Source: Enterococcus hermanniensis (GTDB lineage: Bacteria > Bacillota > Bacilli > Lactobacillales > Enterococcaceae). Taken from it: a stretch of DNA of 64,000 bases. Position 1 is the stretch's first letter; each line of letters begins with the position of its first letter. Shown here in pieces: positions 54,498 through 63,978 of the stretch. Location: assembly GCF_001885945.1 (NCBI RefSeq), contig NZ_JXKQ01000004.1, positions 124,001 to 188,000 on the forward strand. Direction: 5' to 3'. The notes beneath the pieces are model-generated. The model did no database searches and was not told the origin of the DNA. It worked only from the letters and a program-made list of their open reading frames with translations. Made by a program: the position numbers and the translations under genes.

Positions 54498-55367
54498 ATG
54501 AAAATATTATGGAACGATCAAATACTCGAAGATTCAGAAGTTGCGATTGATTTTGAAGACCGTGGTTATCAATTTGGTGATGGAATCTATGAAGTGATTC
54601 GTATTTATGATGGCTGCATGTACATGGAAAAGGAGCATTTGGACCGTTTATGGGTCAGTGCAGAAAAAATACGCATGGTGCTGCCTTTTACACGTGAAGA
54701 ACTAAGTCAACGTCTGCATCGATTAGTGAAAGAAGTTGGTTTAGCTAATGCACGGATCTATTTTCAAGTCACACGTGGTGTTGCCAAACCACGTTTACAC
54801 GATTTTCCGGATCCTAAAGAAGTCACACCTGTACTGACAGCAGATGTCCAAGCAGTTACTCGCCCAGCAGCAAAACAAAATATTGGGATTCGTGCAGGTT
54901 TTGTTGAAGATAAACGTTGGCTACATTGCGACATCAAATCGATCAGTTTATTAGGGAATCTTTTAGCCTTAGATGAAGCTAAACAAAAGGGTTACGAAGA
55001 AGCTGTCTTAGTCCGTGATGGTTTCGTGACTGAGGCTTCAGCTTCTAATTTATGGATGGTAAAAAATGATATCTTGTATACCCATCCTGACGGAAATCTT
55101 GTCTTGCCCGGAATAGCCAAAATAAAAATCCGCGAGATTGCTAAAGCATTTGGACTTGAAGTCCGAGAAGAAGCTTTTACAAGAGAAGCATTATTGGCTG
55201 CGGATGAATGTTTCAAAACAAGTTCTGTCGCAGAAATCATGCCGATCGTAGAAATCGATGATCAAAAAATTGGTGAAGGGATGCCTGGAAAGCTGACTAA
55301 AAAATTATTGAATGCGTATATTGAGGCCATTCAATTAACTGTCCAATCACATCTTAATGAAAAATAA
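54498..55367 (+). CDS. dat: D-amino-acid aminotransferase
   Basis: This 289-residue fold-type IV PLP enzyme starts MKILWNDQILEDSEVAIDFEDRGYQFGDGIYEV. The PLP lysine is Lys147 in CDIKSISLLGN, and a phosphate-binding segment (TEASASNLW) follows. It interconverts D-alanine and D-glutamate, both needed for peptidoglycan. It starts three bases after ecsB, so it is likely cotranscribed. Confidence 0.94.
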   Translation: MKILWNDQILEDSEVAIDFEDRGYQFGDGIYEVIRIYDGCMYMEKEHLDRLWVSAEKIRMVLPFTREELSQRLHRLVKEVGLANARIYFQVTRGVAKPRLHDFPDPKEVTPVLTADVQAVTRPAAKQNIGIRAGFVEDKRWLHCDIKSISLLGNLLALDEAKQKGYEEAVLVRDGFVTEASASNLWMVKNDILYTHPDGNLVLPGIAKIKIREIAKAFGLEVREEAFTREALLAADECFKTSSVAEIMPIVEIDDQKIGEGMPGKLTKKLLNAYIEAIQLTVQSHLNEK

Positions 55368-55456
55368 TCTAATAAGAACATACATCCTCTTGACGAAGCG
55401 ACCATCCCCGACTAAAATAGGAAATACGTTTAAAATGCTAGGGGAGGGCCTTGGGA

Positions 55457-56239
55457 ATGGAATTTCAGTTGGATAGTGACTGGCGCGTGCAACCGATCAA
55501 GGGTGATACGGGAAAAACCTATATCGGTTATCGTGATGAAGATCGCGTCTTCATTAAACGAAATACCACCCCGATGTTGGCTGCTTTGTCTCGTGAAGGG
55601 ATCGCACCAAAACTTGTGTGGATTAAGCGGACCGGAAATGGTGACACACTAACCGCGCAAGAATGGTTAGATGGGCGCATCCTAGAACCAGAAGAAATCG
55701 CGCGAAGAAATGATGTCGTGGATGTTTTATATCATTTGCATCATTCACCTTCTTTGAAGACGATGCTAAAAAGAATGGGCGGTCGCCAGGTGACACCGCA
55801 ACAACTTTTAGCCAATTATGAAGCCAATTTGCCTACGATGATCGAGCAAAATGGTTTTATTGAATTAGTTTATAATTATTTGAAAAAAAATATTCCCACA
55901 TATGCTAAGAAAAATTATACTGTGGTCCATGGTGATGTCAATCATCGCAATTGGTTGGTTTGTTCGAACTATCTTTATTTAGTTGACTGGGATTCAGTCA
56001 TGTTTGCTGATCCTGCTCTAGATATCGGAACGATTTTAGGAAATTATGTTCCTTTATCAAGTTGGAGCAAATGGTTGGTTCGTTATGGAATTCGACCAAC
56101 CGATGAAAATATGGAACGGATTTACTGGTATGGCTTGATGAGTCTACTGTTAGAGATTTCTCGCCAATACAAACGTAAAGAGTTTCGTCACATGAATCAA
56201 TCAATTGTACAATTGAAAAGAATTTTCGCAGGAAGCTGA
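55457..56239 (+). CDS. ytmP: Aminoglycoside phosphotransferase-fold protein (YtmP-like)
   Basis: This protein of about 260 residues has a kinase-like fold with the catalytic loop VVHGDVNHRNWLV (Brenner-type HGDxxxxN) and the metal segment LYLVDWDSVMFADPALDI. YtmP homologues are related to choline or thiamine kinases; the true substrate is unknown. The ATG at 55457 is supported by GGGGAGGG eight bases upstream. It precedes trmB, as in Bacillus. Confidence 0.88.
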   Translation: MEFQLDSDWRVQPIKGDTGKTYIGYRDEDRVFIKRNTTPMLAALSREGIAPKLVWIKRTGNGDTLTAQEWLDGRILEPEEIARRNDVVDVLYHLHHSPSLKTMLKRMGGRQVTPQQLLANYEANLPTMIEQNGFIELVYNYLKKNIPTYAKKNYTVVHGDVNHRNWLVCSNYLYLVDWDSVMFADPALDIGTILGNYVPLSSWSKWLVRYGIRPTDENMERIYWYGLMSLLLEISRQYKRKEFRHMNQSIVQLKRIFAGS

Positions 56240-56259
56240 ACGTTCTGTTCAGCTTTTTG
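56233..56259 (+). terminator. Terminator after ytmP
   Basis: The hairpin AGCTGAAC-gttct-GTTCAGCT is followed by T's and overlaps the stop codon. Confidence 0.7.
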
Positions 56260-56331
56260 TCAGTGTTTTCTAGCTTTTATAGGCTGAAAATAAATACATA
56301 AAATAATAATGATAATTTTTGGAGGAAAAAT

Positions 56332-56985
56332 ATGCGTGTAAGAAATCGTCCAGGTGCAGCCGAAATGTTAGCTGCTCGTCCTGAATATGTAGTACCAGAT
56401 CCTGAAGCCTTTAAAGGACGTTGGTCGGAACGTTTCGGTAATGATCATCCCATCCATATTGAAATCGGTATGGGAAAAGGCCAATTCATCACAGGAATGG
56501 CGGCAGCTCATCCTGAAATCAATTATATCGGGATAGAGATGCAAGCCAGTGTGCTGTCATTAGCTCTGGATAAATTAGTTGAATTAGAGTTGCCAAATTT
56601 ACAATTATTGCATGTTGATGGGTCCGATTTGACGAATTATTTTGCAGATAGCGAAATCGATCAAATCTATTTGAACTTCTCAGATCCATGGCCTAAGACG
56701 AAGCATGAAAAACGCCGCTTAACTTCTCCAAGTTTCTTAGCAGTTGATGAAACGATTTTACGTCCAGCAGGAGAGATTCATTTTAAAACTGATAATCAAG
56801 GATTATTTGAATATTCATTAAGTAGTTTTTCAAAATATGGCATGGTATTAGAACAAGTATGGTTAGATTTACATGAAAGTACCTTTGAAGGAAATATCAT
56901 GACAGAATATGAAGAAAAATTTTCAAATAAAGGTCAACGTATCTATCGAGTAGAGGCACGCTTCCAAGATAAAACCAAAAAATAG
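56332..56985 (+). CDS. trmB: tRNA (guanine-N7-)-methyltransferase TrmB
   Basis: This 217-residue SAM enzyme methylates G46 of tRNA. It has the SAM motif [10 protein letters not shown] and the family block [22 protein letters not shown]. The start [12 protein letters not shown] is typical of the Firmicute enzyme. GGAGG precedes the ATG. Confidence 0.96.
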   Translation: MRVRNRPGAAEMLAARPEYVVPDPEAFKGRWSERFGNDHPIHIEIGMGKGQFITGMAAAHPEINYIGIEMQASVLSLALDKLVELELPNLQLLHVDGSDLTNYFADSEIDQIYLNFSDPWPKTKHEKRRLTSPSFLAVDETILRPAGEIHFKTDNQGLFEYSLSSFSKYGMVLEQVWLDLHESTFEGNIMTEYEEKFSNKGQRIYRVEARFQDKTKK

Positions 56986-56997
56986 AAATTACTATTA

Positions 56998-57047
56998 AAG
57001 AGGTTAAAACAAAAGTAGACATACTTTTGTTTTAACCTCTTTTTTTT
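56998..57047 (+). terminator. Strong terminator after trmB
   Basis: A stem of about 20 bases, AGAGGTTAAAACAAAAGTA pairing with TACTTTTGTTTTAACCTCT, is followed by eight T's. Confidence 0.9.
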
Positions 57048-57091
57048 ATGAATTAGTTTAATTTTACGTATGTTGTTTTAGAGGTGAAAAG

Positions 57092-58018
57092 ATGGAGATT
57101 GAAGAATTTTCAGATCGATTGGTCCAGTTTGGCTGTGATCACCAGCTACAAGATTTGTATCTACTCCCTAAGAATGAAAATTATCACTATTTTTTTCGAC
57201 GAGGAGATACGTATAAACAGTTTGATGCGCAATCAAATGATACTAAAGGGCAATTAGCTACAGATGATGCCATGCAATTGATTAATCGTTTTAAATATTT
57301 GGGTCAAATGGATGTCAGCGAACGAAGAAAAGTCCAGTTAGGAGCAATCACTTATTTATTGCCTCATAAAACTCAGCGTTTACGACTTTCAACCGTGGGT
57401 GACTATAAGTATAAAGAAAGTTTAGTTGTACGTTTTTTGCATCAATTCGGTCAGAGTCCAGAAGTGTACCATTTGCCAGAACAATTGGCTGTGATTGAAA
57501 AAAATTGTAATCAACGAGGCCTGTATTTATTTTGCGGACCAGTTGGTTCTGGAAAAACAACGTTGATGTATAAATTAGCTCGAGCAACCAAAGGACAAGT
57601 GATTACAATTGAAGATCCAGTAGAAATTGAAGAACCAAATTTTCTTCAGCTCCAAGTCAATGAAAAAATACAGCAAAGCTATGAAGAATTAATCAAATTA
57701 TCTTTACGACACCATCCCGATGTTTTGATTATCGGCGAAATCCGTGATTCTAAAACAATTAAAGGTGCGATTCGGGCAGCTTTAACCGGGCACTGCGTTT
57801 ACGCAACACTTCATGCTTCCAGTCTAGAATCTGCACATGCTCGAATTTTCGAATTAGGTGGAACGGAAACCTTGTTAAATGAGTGTTTGCGTGGTGTTAT
57901 TTATCAGGAATTATTTTCCGTTGATGAAGTGCTAGGACTATTAATGAGTTATCGATTTTATCGGGAAAAACTGCTGTTTACTTGGGAAGAAGGCCTAGCT
58001 GATGTGGCACAAAAATAA
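57092..58018 (+). CDS. comGA: Competence pseudopilus ATPase ComGA
   Basis: This 308-residue GspE/PilB-type ATPase has Walker A GPVGSGKTT, an Asp box (ITIEDPVEIEE), Walker B HHPDVLIIGEIRD and a His box (GHCVYATLHASS). It drives assembly of the competence pseudopilus for DNA uptake. GAGGTG precedes the ATG. It is the first gene of the seven-gene comG operon and overlaps comGB by 17 bases. Confidence 0.94.
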   Translation: MEIEEFSDRLVQFGCDHQLQDLYLLPKNENYHYFFRRGDTYKQFDAQSNDTKGQLATDDAMQLINRFKYLGQMDVSERRKVQLGAITYLLPHKTQRLRLSTVGDYKYKESLVVRFLHQFGQSPEVYHLPEQLAVIEKNCNQRGLYLFCGPVGSGKTTLMYKLARATKGQVITIEDPVEIEEPNFLQLQVNEKIQQSYEELIKLSLRHHPDVLIIGEIRDSKTIKGAIRAALTGHCVYATLHASSLESAHARIFELGGTETLLNECLRGVIYQELFSVDEVLGLLMSYRFYREKLLFTWEEGLADVAQK

Positions 58019-59015
58019 ATTGAACCGGAAACAACGCATTGATTTTGCACATTTATTAGGCGATCTTTTAGAAAATGGGTTTAGTTTGCAGCAAGCTTTG
58101 GCATTCTTTCTTAGTGCGGGGTTATTCTCTAAACCATTAATAGAATCCATTCAACAAGACTGTTATCAAGGAAAACAATTAGCAACCAGTTTTGCACATT
58201 TAGAGTACTCTAGCGATCAAATTTTACAAATAAAGTTAGCTGAATCCCATGGCGAGCTTGCTCAAACGTTATTAGGAATCGCACAGCAAATGCGGTTAGT
58301 ACAAAAGCAACGAGAAAATTTTATTAAAGCCATCTCGTATCCACTATTATTGTTGATTTTTTTAATTGTAATTTTATTGGGCATGCGTTTTTTTTTATTG
58401 CCACAATTATTAGCAAGTGGAATGATTCGAGCAGATGATTTTTCGGTCCAATTAATTACGACTATTCCAATGATTGGTTTAGGGATGATTGTAGTATTAA
58501 TAGTCATAGTAGTAATCTGGCGTTTTTTAGGGAGGCGTCATAGCTATTTAGTTCGTTTTTGCTATCTAGCAAAAATCCCCTTAGTTGGGAAATTATTTAG
58601 TAATTATTATTCTGCCTATTTTGCTTTAGAGTGGGGAAAGCTATTTGCTCAAGGATTAGAACTGCATCAAATTATTGAATGTATATTAGTAATTGAAGGA
58701 AGGTCACTGATGCAGGAAATGGCAGGTGATTTAAAGAATCGTTTATCTAAAGGTGGAACGTTAGCAGAAGAATTAAAACGCTATCCTTTTTTAACGCAGG
58801 AATTTAGCCGCATCATTTTTCAAGGTGAAGCACGGGGGAATTTGGCGAAAGAGCTATTAACGTACAGCCAGTTAATTTGGCGTCGTTTCTTTAACCAATT
58901 AGAATTTCTTTGTTCTTGGTTGCAACCGTTCGTTTTTTTGATTGTTGCTTTATTGATCATGAGTTTATACGTCACAATGTTATTGCCTTTGACTAATATG
59001 GAGGGAATATTATGA
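58002..59015 (+). CDS. comGB: Competence pseudopilus membrane platform ComGB
   Basis: This 337-residue GspF-type protein has two cytoplasmic helical repeats and three membrane helices (about 115-140, 160-180 and 310-332). It forms the inner-membrane platform of the pseudopilus. It overlaps comGA by 17 bases and comGC by 4 (ATGA). Confidence 0.93.
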   Translation: MWHKNKLNRKQRIDFAHLLGDLLENGFSLQQALAFFLSAGLFSKPLIESIQQDCYQGKQLATSFAHLEYSSDQILQIKLAESHGELAQTLLGIAQQMRLVQKQRENFIKAISYPLLLLIFLIVILLGMRFFLLPQLLASGMIRADDFSVQLITTIPMIGLGMIVVLIVIVVIWRFLGRRHSYLVRFCYLAKIPLVGKLFSNYYSAYFALEWGKLFAQGLELHQIIECILVIEGRSLMQEMAGDLKNRLSKGGTLAEELKRYPFLTQEFSRIIFQGEARGNLAKELLTYSQLIWRRFFNQLEFLCSWLQPFVFLIVALLIMSLYVTMLLPLTNMEGIL

Positions 59016-59290
59016 AAAAGAAGTGGTCGGGATTTACCTTATTAGAGATGTTAGTTGTTCTTTTTATCATCAGTTTATTGCTTTTGCTATTTGTTCCACA
59101 GTTGACCAAGCAAAAAGACAGTGCAAGTAACAAAAGTGATGAAGCAATCGCTAAAGTCGTCGAAACTCAAATTGAAGTATATAAATTAGAAAATCCAGGA
59201 AAAACACCAGGTAAGGATGATTTAGTTGATGAATACGTTAAAGCAGATCAATATGAAGCTTATTTGCGGTATAAAGCGGGTAAACAATAA
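59012..59290 (+). CDS. comGC: Major competence pseudopilin ComGC
   Basis: This 92-residue prepilin has the cleavage motif SG^FTLLEMLVVL with Glu at +5, followed by a hydrophobic helix and a small soluble domain (VYKLENPGKTPGKDDL). After processing by a prepilin peptidase it forms the pseudopilus fibre. The first charged leader KKKWSG is short and typical. Confidence 0.94.
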   Translation: MKKKWSGFTLLEMLVVLFIISLLLLLFVPQLTKQKDSASNKSDEAIAKVVETQIEVYKLENPGKTPGKDDLVDEYVKADQYEAYLRYKAGKQ

Positions 59291-59735
59291 CGGTTTTACT
59301 TTGCTTGAAACGTTGATCGTTTTGTTTTTGGTTTTTAGTTTTGTGATGTTACCAACACTAGCCTTACGAAATTGGCAGCAACAACTAGAGAAACACTATT
59401 TTTATTATCAGCTGGAAAAATCGATCTTGCATTTGCAACAAGTAGCGATTACCGATCATCAAATGACTCAGATTCGTCTATTTCAAGACGATCAGCAGAT
59501 GATTGTGTTCTTTACCACACAGACAGAGTTTCCTTGGAAGATATTGAAAGTTCCTGAATCAATCAAATTAGTGAGTGGATATTCAATTTTTTTTAGTGCT
59601 GGGAAAGGGAATATTTCGACCAATCAACCCGGCAATGGGAGCATTCCAAAGATTATTTTTAATGAACAAGAAAAAAATATGCACCAAGTTACTTACCAGT
59701 TTCAGTTAGGAAGTGGCCGATTTGAAAGAAAATAA
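59253..59735 (+). CDS. comGD: Competence minor pseudopilin ComGD
   Basis: This protein of about 160 residues has a prepilin motif NNG^FTLLETLIVL and a beta-rich soluble domain. I take the ATG at 59253, which overlaps comGC by 38 bases. Its ribosome site is weak, so coupling to comGC is likely. The open frame runs back to an earlier ATG/TTG pair that I consider too far upstream. Confidence 0.85.
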   Translation: MKLICGIKRVNNNGFTLLETLIVLFLVFSFVMLPTLALRNWQQQLEKHYFYYQLEKSILHLQQVAITDHQMTQIRLFQDDQQMIVFFTTQTEFPWKILKVPESIKLVSGYSIFFSAGKGNISTNQPGNGSIPKIIFNEQEKNMHQVTYQFQLGSGRFERK

Positions 59736-59994
59736 AGGTTATATTTTATTAGAAAGTCTGATTAGTTTAATGATTCTTATGCTCGTGGTAATGACTTATG
59801 TTAATACAACGAGCAAGCTCATGCTTAAAAGCCAAGAGCATTTAGCAAGTTTGGGTGCATACCGTGAATTATATAATGAAACACGGAGGTGTCGGATACA
59901 TTCAGTTGAACCACTGAACGATCAAATCACGATCTCTTTTGAAAAAAACAGCGCAGCTAACTCGCAAGGAGGCATTTTGGTTGTCAAAGACTAA
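59722..59994 (+). CDS. comGE: Competence minor pseudopilin ComGE
   Basis: This protein of about 90 residues has a prepilin-like start KENKGYILLESLISLMILML (Tyr replaces Phe at +1, Glu at +5 kept). I favour the TTG at 59722, with AGGAAG nine bases upstream, over a GTG three codons earlier that abuts that site. It is part of the comG operon. Confidence 0.8.
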   Translation: MKENKGYILLESLISLMILMLVVMTYVNTTSKLMLKSQEHLASLGAYRELYNETRRCRIHSVEPLNDQITISFEKNSAANSQGGILVVKD

Positions 59995-60403
59995 AGGATT
60001 TACCTTATTGGAAAGTTTGGTCGCTTTATTGATGCTAAGTGGGATTTTATTATTACTATCCGGAATAATTCAGTATGTCGATAAAGTAGAGCAGGCGTTA
60101 AGCGGCTATCACCAATTAGAATGGGAAGTCTTTTTACTTCAGTTAGACAATGAATTAATGGATTTTACTTATGAAGCAACGACACAACATGAAATTATCG
60201 GAAAAAAATTGATAGAAGATGAAACAGTGCCGCTATCGATACGGCGTTCCAATCAAAAAATAATTAAGCGTCAATCTGAAGGTTATCAACCTTTGCTGAC
60301 GAATGTAAAACGTTTTGATTGTCAGGAAAAAAATCAAGGAGTGGAATTTATTGTTACCTTCACTGATGAAAAACAAAAAACAGGCATTTGGATCTATGAA
60401 TAG
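59981..60403 (+). CDS. comGF: Competence minor pseudopilin ComGF
   Basis: This protein of about 140 residues has a prepilin motif TKG^FTLLESLVALL and a soluble domain with VPLSIRRSNQKIIKRQ, typical of ComGF. The TTG at 59981 is preceded eight bases earlier by AAGGAGG, which decides the start. It overlaps comGE by 14 bases. Confidence 0.87.
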   Translation: MSKTKGFTLLESLVALLMLSGILLLLSGIIQYVDKVEQALSGYHQLEWEVFLLQLDNELMDFTYEATTQHEIIGKKLIEDETVPLSIRRSNQKIIKRQSEGYQPLLTNVKRFDCQEKNQGVEFIVTFTDEKQKTGIWIYE

Positions 60404-60716
60404 CCAAGGCGGAATTTTAATTTCCGTTCTATTGGCTGTTTTTTTATGTAGTTTATTATTACTGAATGTCCTTACGGCATATCACCAAACAGCGGATCTA
60501 GTTGTTCGGACTAAAAACTTGTATGAAGCTAGGATAGCTAAAGAACTTTTCTTAGCTGATTACCCGAATTTGAAAGAAAAAGAGGGTAGTTGGTTTTTTA
60601 ATAAAGGGGAAATCACTTACCAAAATGAAGGGAAAGAAGTGAAAATAACAGTGAAAATTAAAAATAAAAAATATCATTTCTATGAAAAAAATAGCACATC
60701 TATTTCTTCAGAGTGA
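60396..60716 (+). CDS. comGG: Competence minor pseudopilin ComGG
   Basis: This protein of about 106 residues begins MNSQGGILISVLLAVFLCSLLLLN, a hydrophobic helix without a full prepilin cleavage motif, followed by a basic soluble domain. This fits ComGG, the last gene of the operon. It overlaps comGF by eight bases. Confidence 0.82.
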   Translation: MNSQGGILISVLLAVFLCSLLLLNVLTAYHQTADLVVRTKNLYEARIAKELFLADYPNLKEKEGSWFFNKGEITYQNEGKEVKITVKIKNKKYHFYEKNSTSISSE

Positions 60717-60807
60717 CATAGTTAGAAAATAATAAGGATAAGCTTAAATGACTGAAAAAGAGACAGTTGTTCTAAATTAGGAAATCAAAAATAAAAAAAG
60801 AAAGCGA

Positions 60808-60836
60808 TTGATTAATTTGAATATGTTCGCTAAAAT
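60808..60836 (+). promoter_or_regulatory. Promoter of the ytxK-like gene (and probably ackA)
   Basis: TTGATT and TAAAAT are separated by 17 bases, about 43 bases before the start codon. Confidence 0.6.
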
Positions 60837-60878
60837 AGAACAGGTATCGTGAGTGTTATATAGTATGTGAGGTGCAAG

Positions 60879-61886
60879 ATGAATCCGGAAAAATTAGAAA
60901 CAGCTTTTTCTTTGATGGAAGAAGCGATCGTCACATTGCAACAATCACTAGGAACTTCATTTTTTGACGCTTACATCGAAAATACGGAGAACTTAGTGGA
61001 TAATGCAAAAGTACGTGTGATTGATCAACAACCCAATGTAGCTACTGTTGAAAAAGTAGAAGCGTTATATCAAGAGCTTTTATCCTTAGAATTAGAAAAG
61101 GAAGAATGGCGTAAACTAACGCAATTGATTTTGTTAAAAGGATCAATGTCAGAAAATTTACAGCCAAATCATCAATTGACGCCAGATAGTATTGGCTTTT
61201 TATTTGTCTTTTTGATTGAGCAATTGACCTTGAAAAAAGAACAGCCGTTAAGCATCCTAGATGTAACCGCTGGAATGGGTAATCTTTTATTGACGACTAT
61301 CATTAATCTGCAAGCGGCCAACTATTCTGTAAAAGGTATTGGCGTGGATAATGATGAGACCCTTTTAGCGATTGCAGCTGCGGATAGTTTGCTAGTGGGA
61401 GAAGAAGTAAAACTGTTCCATCAAGATAGCTTGCAAGACTTGTTAGTTGACCCTGTAGATTATGTAGTTAGTGATCTACCTGTTGGCTATTATCCAAATG
61501 ATCAGCAAGCTGAAAAATTTATGACCCATTCCGAGAAAGAGCATAGTTATGCGCATCATTTATTGATCGAACAAGCGATGAATTATGTAAAACCTGATGG
61601 ATTTGGCCTCTTTTTAGTGCCAAGTAACTTTCTTGAAACGGAACAAGGACCATTATTGCAAAAATGGCTGAAAGATGAGGTCTTTTTACAAGGCATCATT
61701 CAATTACCCGATGAATTATTCAAGTCAGAACATTCACGTAAAAGTATTTTATTGTTACAGAAAAAAGGAGAAACAGCGGAACAAGCAGAAAAAGTCTTGC
61801 TTGTCCATTTACCATCGCTTAAGAATCCAACCAATGTAACAGAATTTTTCAAAAAATTCGAGGACTGGAAGTCTTCTAATTTATAA
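60879..61886 (+). CDS. Class I SAM-dependent methyltransferase (YtxK-like)
   Basis: This protein of about 335 residues has an N6-adenine-methylase-like domain: SAM motif ILDVTAGMGNLLLT, and SDLPVGYYP in place of the usual NPPY. It resembles HsdM catalytic domains but has no specificity or restriction partner. In Bacillus and lactic acid bacteria it lies between comG and ackA, as here. The substrate is unknown. The ATG at 60879 follows GAGGTG. Confidence 0.87.
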   Translation: MNPEKLETAFSLMEEAIVTLQQSLGTSFFDAYIENTENLVDNAKVRVIDQQPNVATVEKVEALYQELLSLELEKEEWRKLTQLILLKGSMSENLQPNHQLTPDSIGFLFVFLIEQLTLKKEQPLSILDVTAGMGNLLLTTIINLQAANYSVKGIGVDNDETLLAIAAADSLLVGEEVKLFHQDSLQDLLVDPVDYVVSDLPVGYYPNDQQAEKFMTHSEKEHSYAHHLLIEQAMNYVKPDGFGLFLVPSNFLETEQGPLLQKWLKDEVFLQGIIQLPDELFKSEHSRKSILLLQKKGETAEQAEKVLLVHLPSLKNPTNVTEFFKKFEDWKSSNL

Positions 61887-61931
61887 AAGGCTCTGAAGAG
61901 CAAAGCATTTCAATTATAAAGGAGAGTTAAA

Positions 61932-63128
61932 ATGTCAAAAACAATCGCAATCAATGCAGGTAGTTCAAGTCTGAAATGGCAGCTTTATCAAATGCCTAAA
62001 GAATCAGTTATAGCAAAAGGAATCGTTGAACGAATCGGTCTTAAGGATTCTATCTTTACAATTAAGTACGGAGAAGGACAAAAATTTGAACAAGTTCTTG
62101 ATATTGAAGATCATGAAGTTGCTGTTCAAATGTTATTAGATCAATTGATCGATTTAAAAATCATTGCTTCATTTGATGAGATTACAGGCGTTGGCCACCG
62201 TGTTGTTGCTGGTGGTGAATACTTTAAAGATTCAGTTGTGATCGATGATGATGTTTTAGCAAAAATCGAAGAATTGAGTGAATTTGCACCTCTTCATAAT
62301 CCAGCCAATGCGATGGGAATTAAAGCGTTCCGTCATATTTTACCAAATATCACGAGTGTTGCTGTCTTTGACACATCTTTCCATACAACAATGCCAGCAA
62401 CAAGTTACATGTACAGTATTCCAAAAGAATATTATGATAACTATTCAGCACGTAAATACGGTGCTCATGGAACAAGTCATCGCTATGTTTCAGAACGTGC
62501 AGCTGAGCTGTTAGGTAAACCAATTGAAGAAACAAAAATCATCACGGCTCATATCGGCAATGGTGTTTCAATCACTGCTGTTGAAGGTGGAAAATCAATC
62601 GATACGTCGATGGGCTTTACACCATTAGCTGGCGTGACGATGGGCACCCGTTCTGGTGATATTGATCCTTCATTATTACCTTATTTGATGGAAAAAGATG
62701 GTATTGAAGATATCCACGAAATGATCGATATCTTAAATAAAAAATCTGGCGTTTATGGTTTGACAGGTATTTCTAGTGATATGCGTGATATCGAGCAAGG
62801 AGCAGATGATGGAAATGAAGATGCGATTTTAGCATTGGATATCTACTGTGATCGTATCCGTAAATATATTGCTCAATACATTTCTGTCATGAATGGTGTC
62901 GATGCGATCGTCTTTACTGCTGGTGTCGGAGAAAATGCGGATCCAGTTCGTCATTTAGTTTTAGAAAAAATGACTTGGTTTGGAATCGAAATCGATGAAA
63001 CAATCAATGAAGCAACACATGGAAAAGAAGTAGAATTATCAACTGAAAATTCTCGTGTTAAAATTTATGTGATTCCAACAGATGAAGAAGTTATGATTGC
63101 TCGTGATGTGGAACGTTTAAGTAAATAA
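61932..63128 (+). CDS. ackA: Acetate kinase
   Basis: This 398-residue enzyme has the ASKHA phosphate-loop start [13 protein letters not shown], then [26 protein letters not shown] and [11 protein letters not shown]. It converts acetyl phosphate and ADP to acetate and ATP in fermentation. AAAGGAGAG precedes the ATG. It follows the methyltransferase by 45 bases and may share its promoter. Confidence 0.98.
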   Translation: MSKTIAINAGSSSLKWQLYQMPKESVIAKGIVERIGLKDSIFTIKYGEGQKFEQVLDIEDHEVAVQMLLDQLIDLKIIASFDEITGVGHRVVAGGEYFKDSVVIDDDVLAKIEELSEFAPLHNPANAMGIKAFRHILPNITSVAVFDTSFHTTMPATSYMYSIPKEYYDNYSARKYGAHGTSHRYVSERAAELLGKPIEETKIITAHIGNGVSITAVEGGKSIDTSMGFTPLAGVTMGTRSGDIDPSLLPYLMEKDGIEDIHEMIDILNKKSGVYGLTGISSDMRDIEQGADDGNEDAILALDIYCDRIRKYIAQYISVMNGVDAIVFTAGVGENADPVRHLVLEKMTWFGIEIDETINEATHGKEVELSTENSRVKIYVIPTDEEVMIARDVERLSK

Positions 63129-63137
63129 TATAAGTAA

Positions 63138-63174
63138 AAGACTGGATTTGATAATTGATCCAGTCTTTTTTTAT
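63138..63174 (+). terminator. Terminator of ackA
   Basis: The stem AAGACTGGAT...ATCCAGTCTT is followed by seven T's. Confidence 0.85.
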
Positions 63175-63253
63175 TCGTTAGTTTGAAATGAGAATGATAT
63201 CTAAATGTAATGTTGCTATGTTATTTTTAAGAAAAGGGTAAAAGGAGTTAATT

Positions 63254-63820
63254 ATGACAACAACAATGATTATCGATCATCCTTGGAAAGAAAGTTTCAA
63301 TCATAGTGTGTTGGCACAGCTAATTGAAGGACTAGAAGCAGATCAAAAAATCTATCAAGTGATCGATTTAAATCAAGATGGGTTCAATCCAGTCATGTGT
63401 GAGGCTGAATTAGCAGGGTATCAAAAAGGATTAGTTTTAGATCCCTTAGTTTTACATTATATGAATTTATTACGTGATACGACACAGCTAGTGTTGATTT
63501 TTCCAGTTTGGTGGTATAGCTCACCTGCGAGTTTAAAAGGCTTTCTTGATAAAGTACTTTTGAATGAATTCGCTTTTTTTGATGGTGGAAATGGGATCCA
63601 ACCACTATTATCGATGGATTCAGTTGTTGTTTTTACCACATCAGACCAAACAACGGAGAGCCTGGATCAACGCTGTACACGAAGTTACAAACATCAACTG
63701 ACTACGACGTTAGCGGATATTGGATTAAAAAATATTTCGTGGCACCATTTAGGAAATCTGAAACGGTTGAGTGAAAAAGAGAGAAGTTCATATTTGGAAA
63801 GTGTCTATAGCAAACTTTAG
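63254..63820 (+). CDS. Flavodoxin-fold NAD(P)H oxidoreductase (NQO/MdaB/KefF-like)
   Basis: This 188-residue protein has the family block LVLIFPVWWYSSPASLKGFLDKV, which forms part of the flavin and quinone site, and an early phosphate-binding region (IDHPWKESFNHSVLAQL). It probably reduces quinones or similar electrophiles with NAD(P)H. It has its own ribosome site (AAAGGAG) and follows the ackA terminator. Confidence 0.85.
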   Translation: MTTTMIIDHPWKESFNHSVLAQLIEGLEADQKIYQVIDLNQDGFNPVMCEAELAGYQKGLVLDPLVLHYMNLLRDTTQLVLIFPVWWYSSPASLKGFLDKVLLNEFAFFDGGNGIQPLLSMDSVVVFTTSDQTTESLDQRCTRSYKHQLTTTLADIGLKNISWHHLGNLKRLSEKERSSYLESVYSKL

Positions 63821-63978
63821 GCTTAAAACGAATATTTAAATAACGATGATTTAATGTTACTAAATCCGTAAAAAGAAATTTGATTATTTACTAATAGTAA
63901 CACGATGCCTATTGCAACGCGGTCTTTTTATCGTTACACTAATAAAGAAATACAAGAAAGAAGAGGAACTTATTTTTT

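Noticed and set aside
60798-60812. cre-like sequence AAGAAAGCGATTGAT upstream of the ytxK-like gene and ackA
   Set aside because: It has two mismatches to the consensus and overlaps the -35 box, whereas known ackA activation sites lie further upstream. Not strong enough to call.
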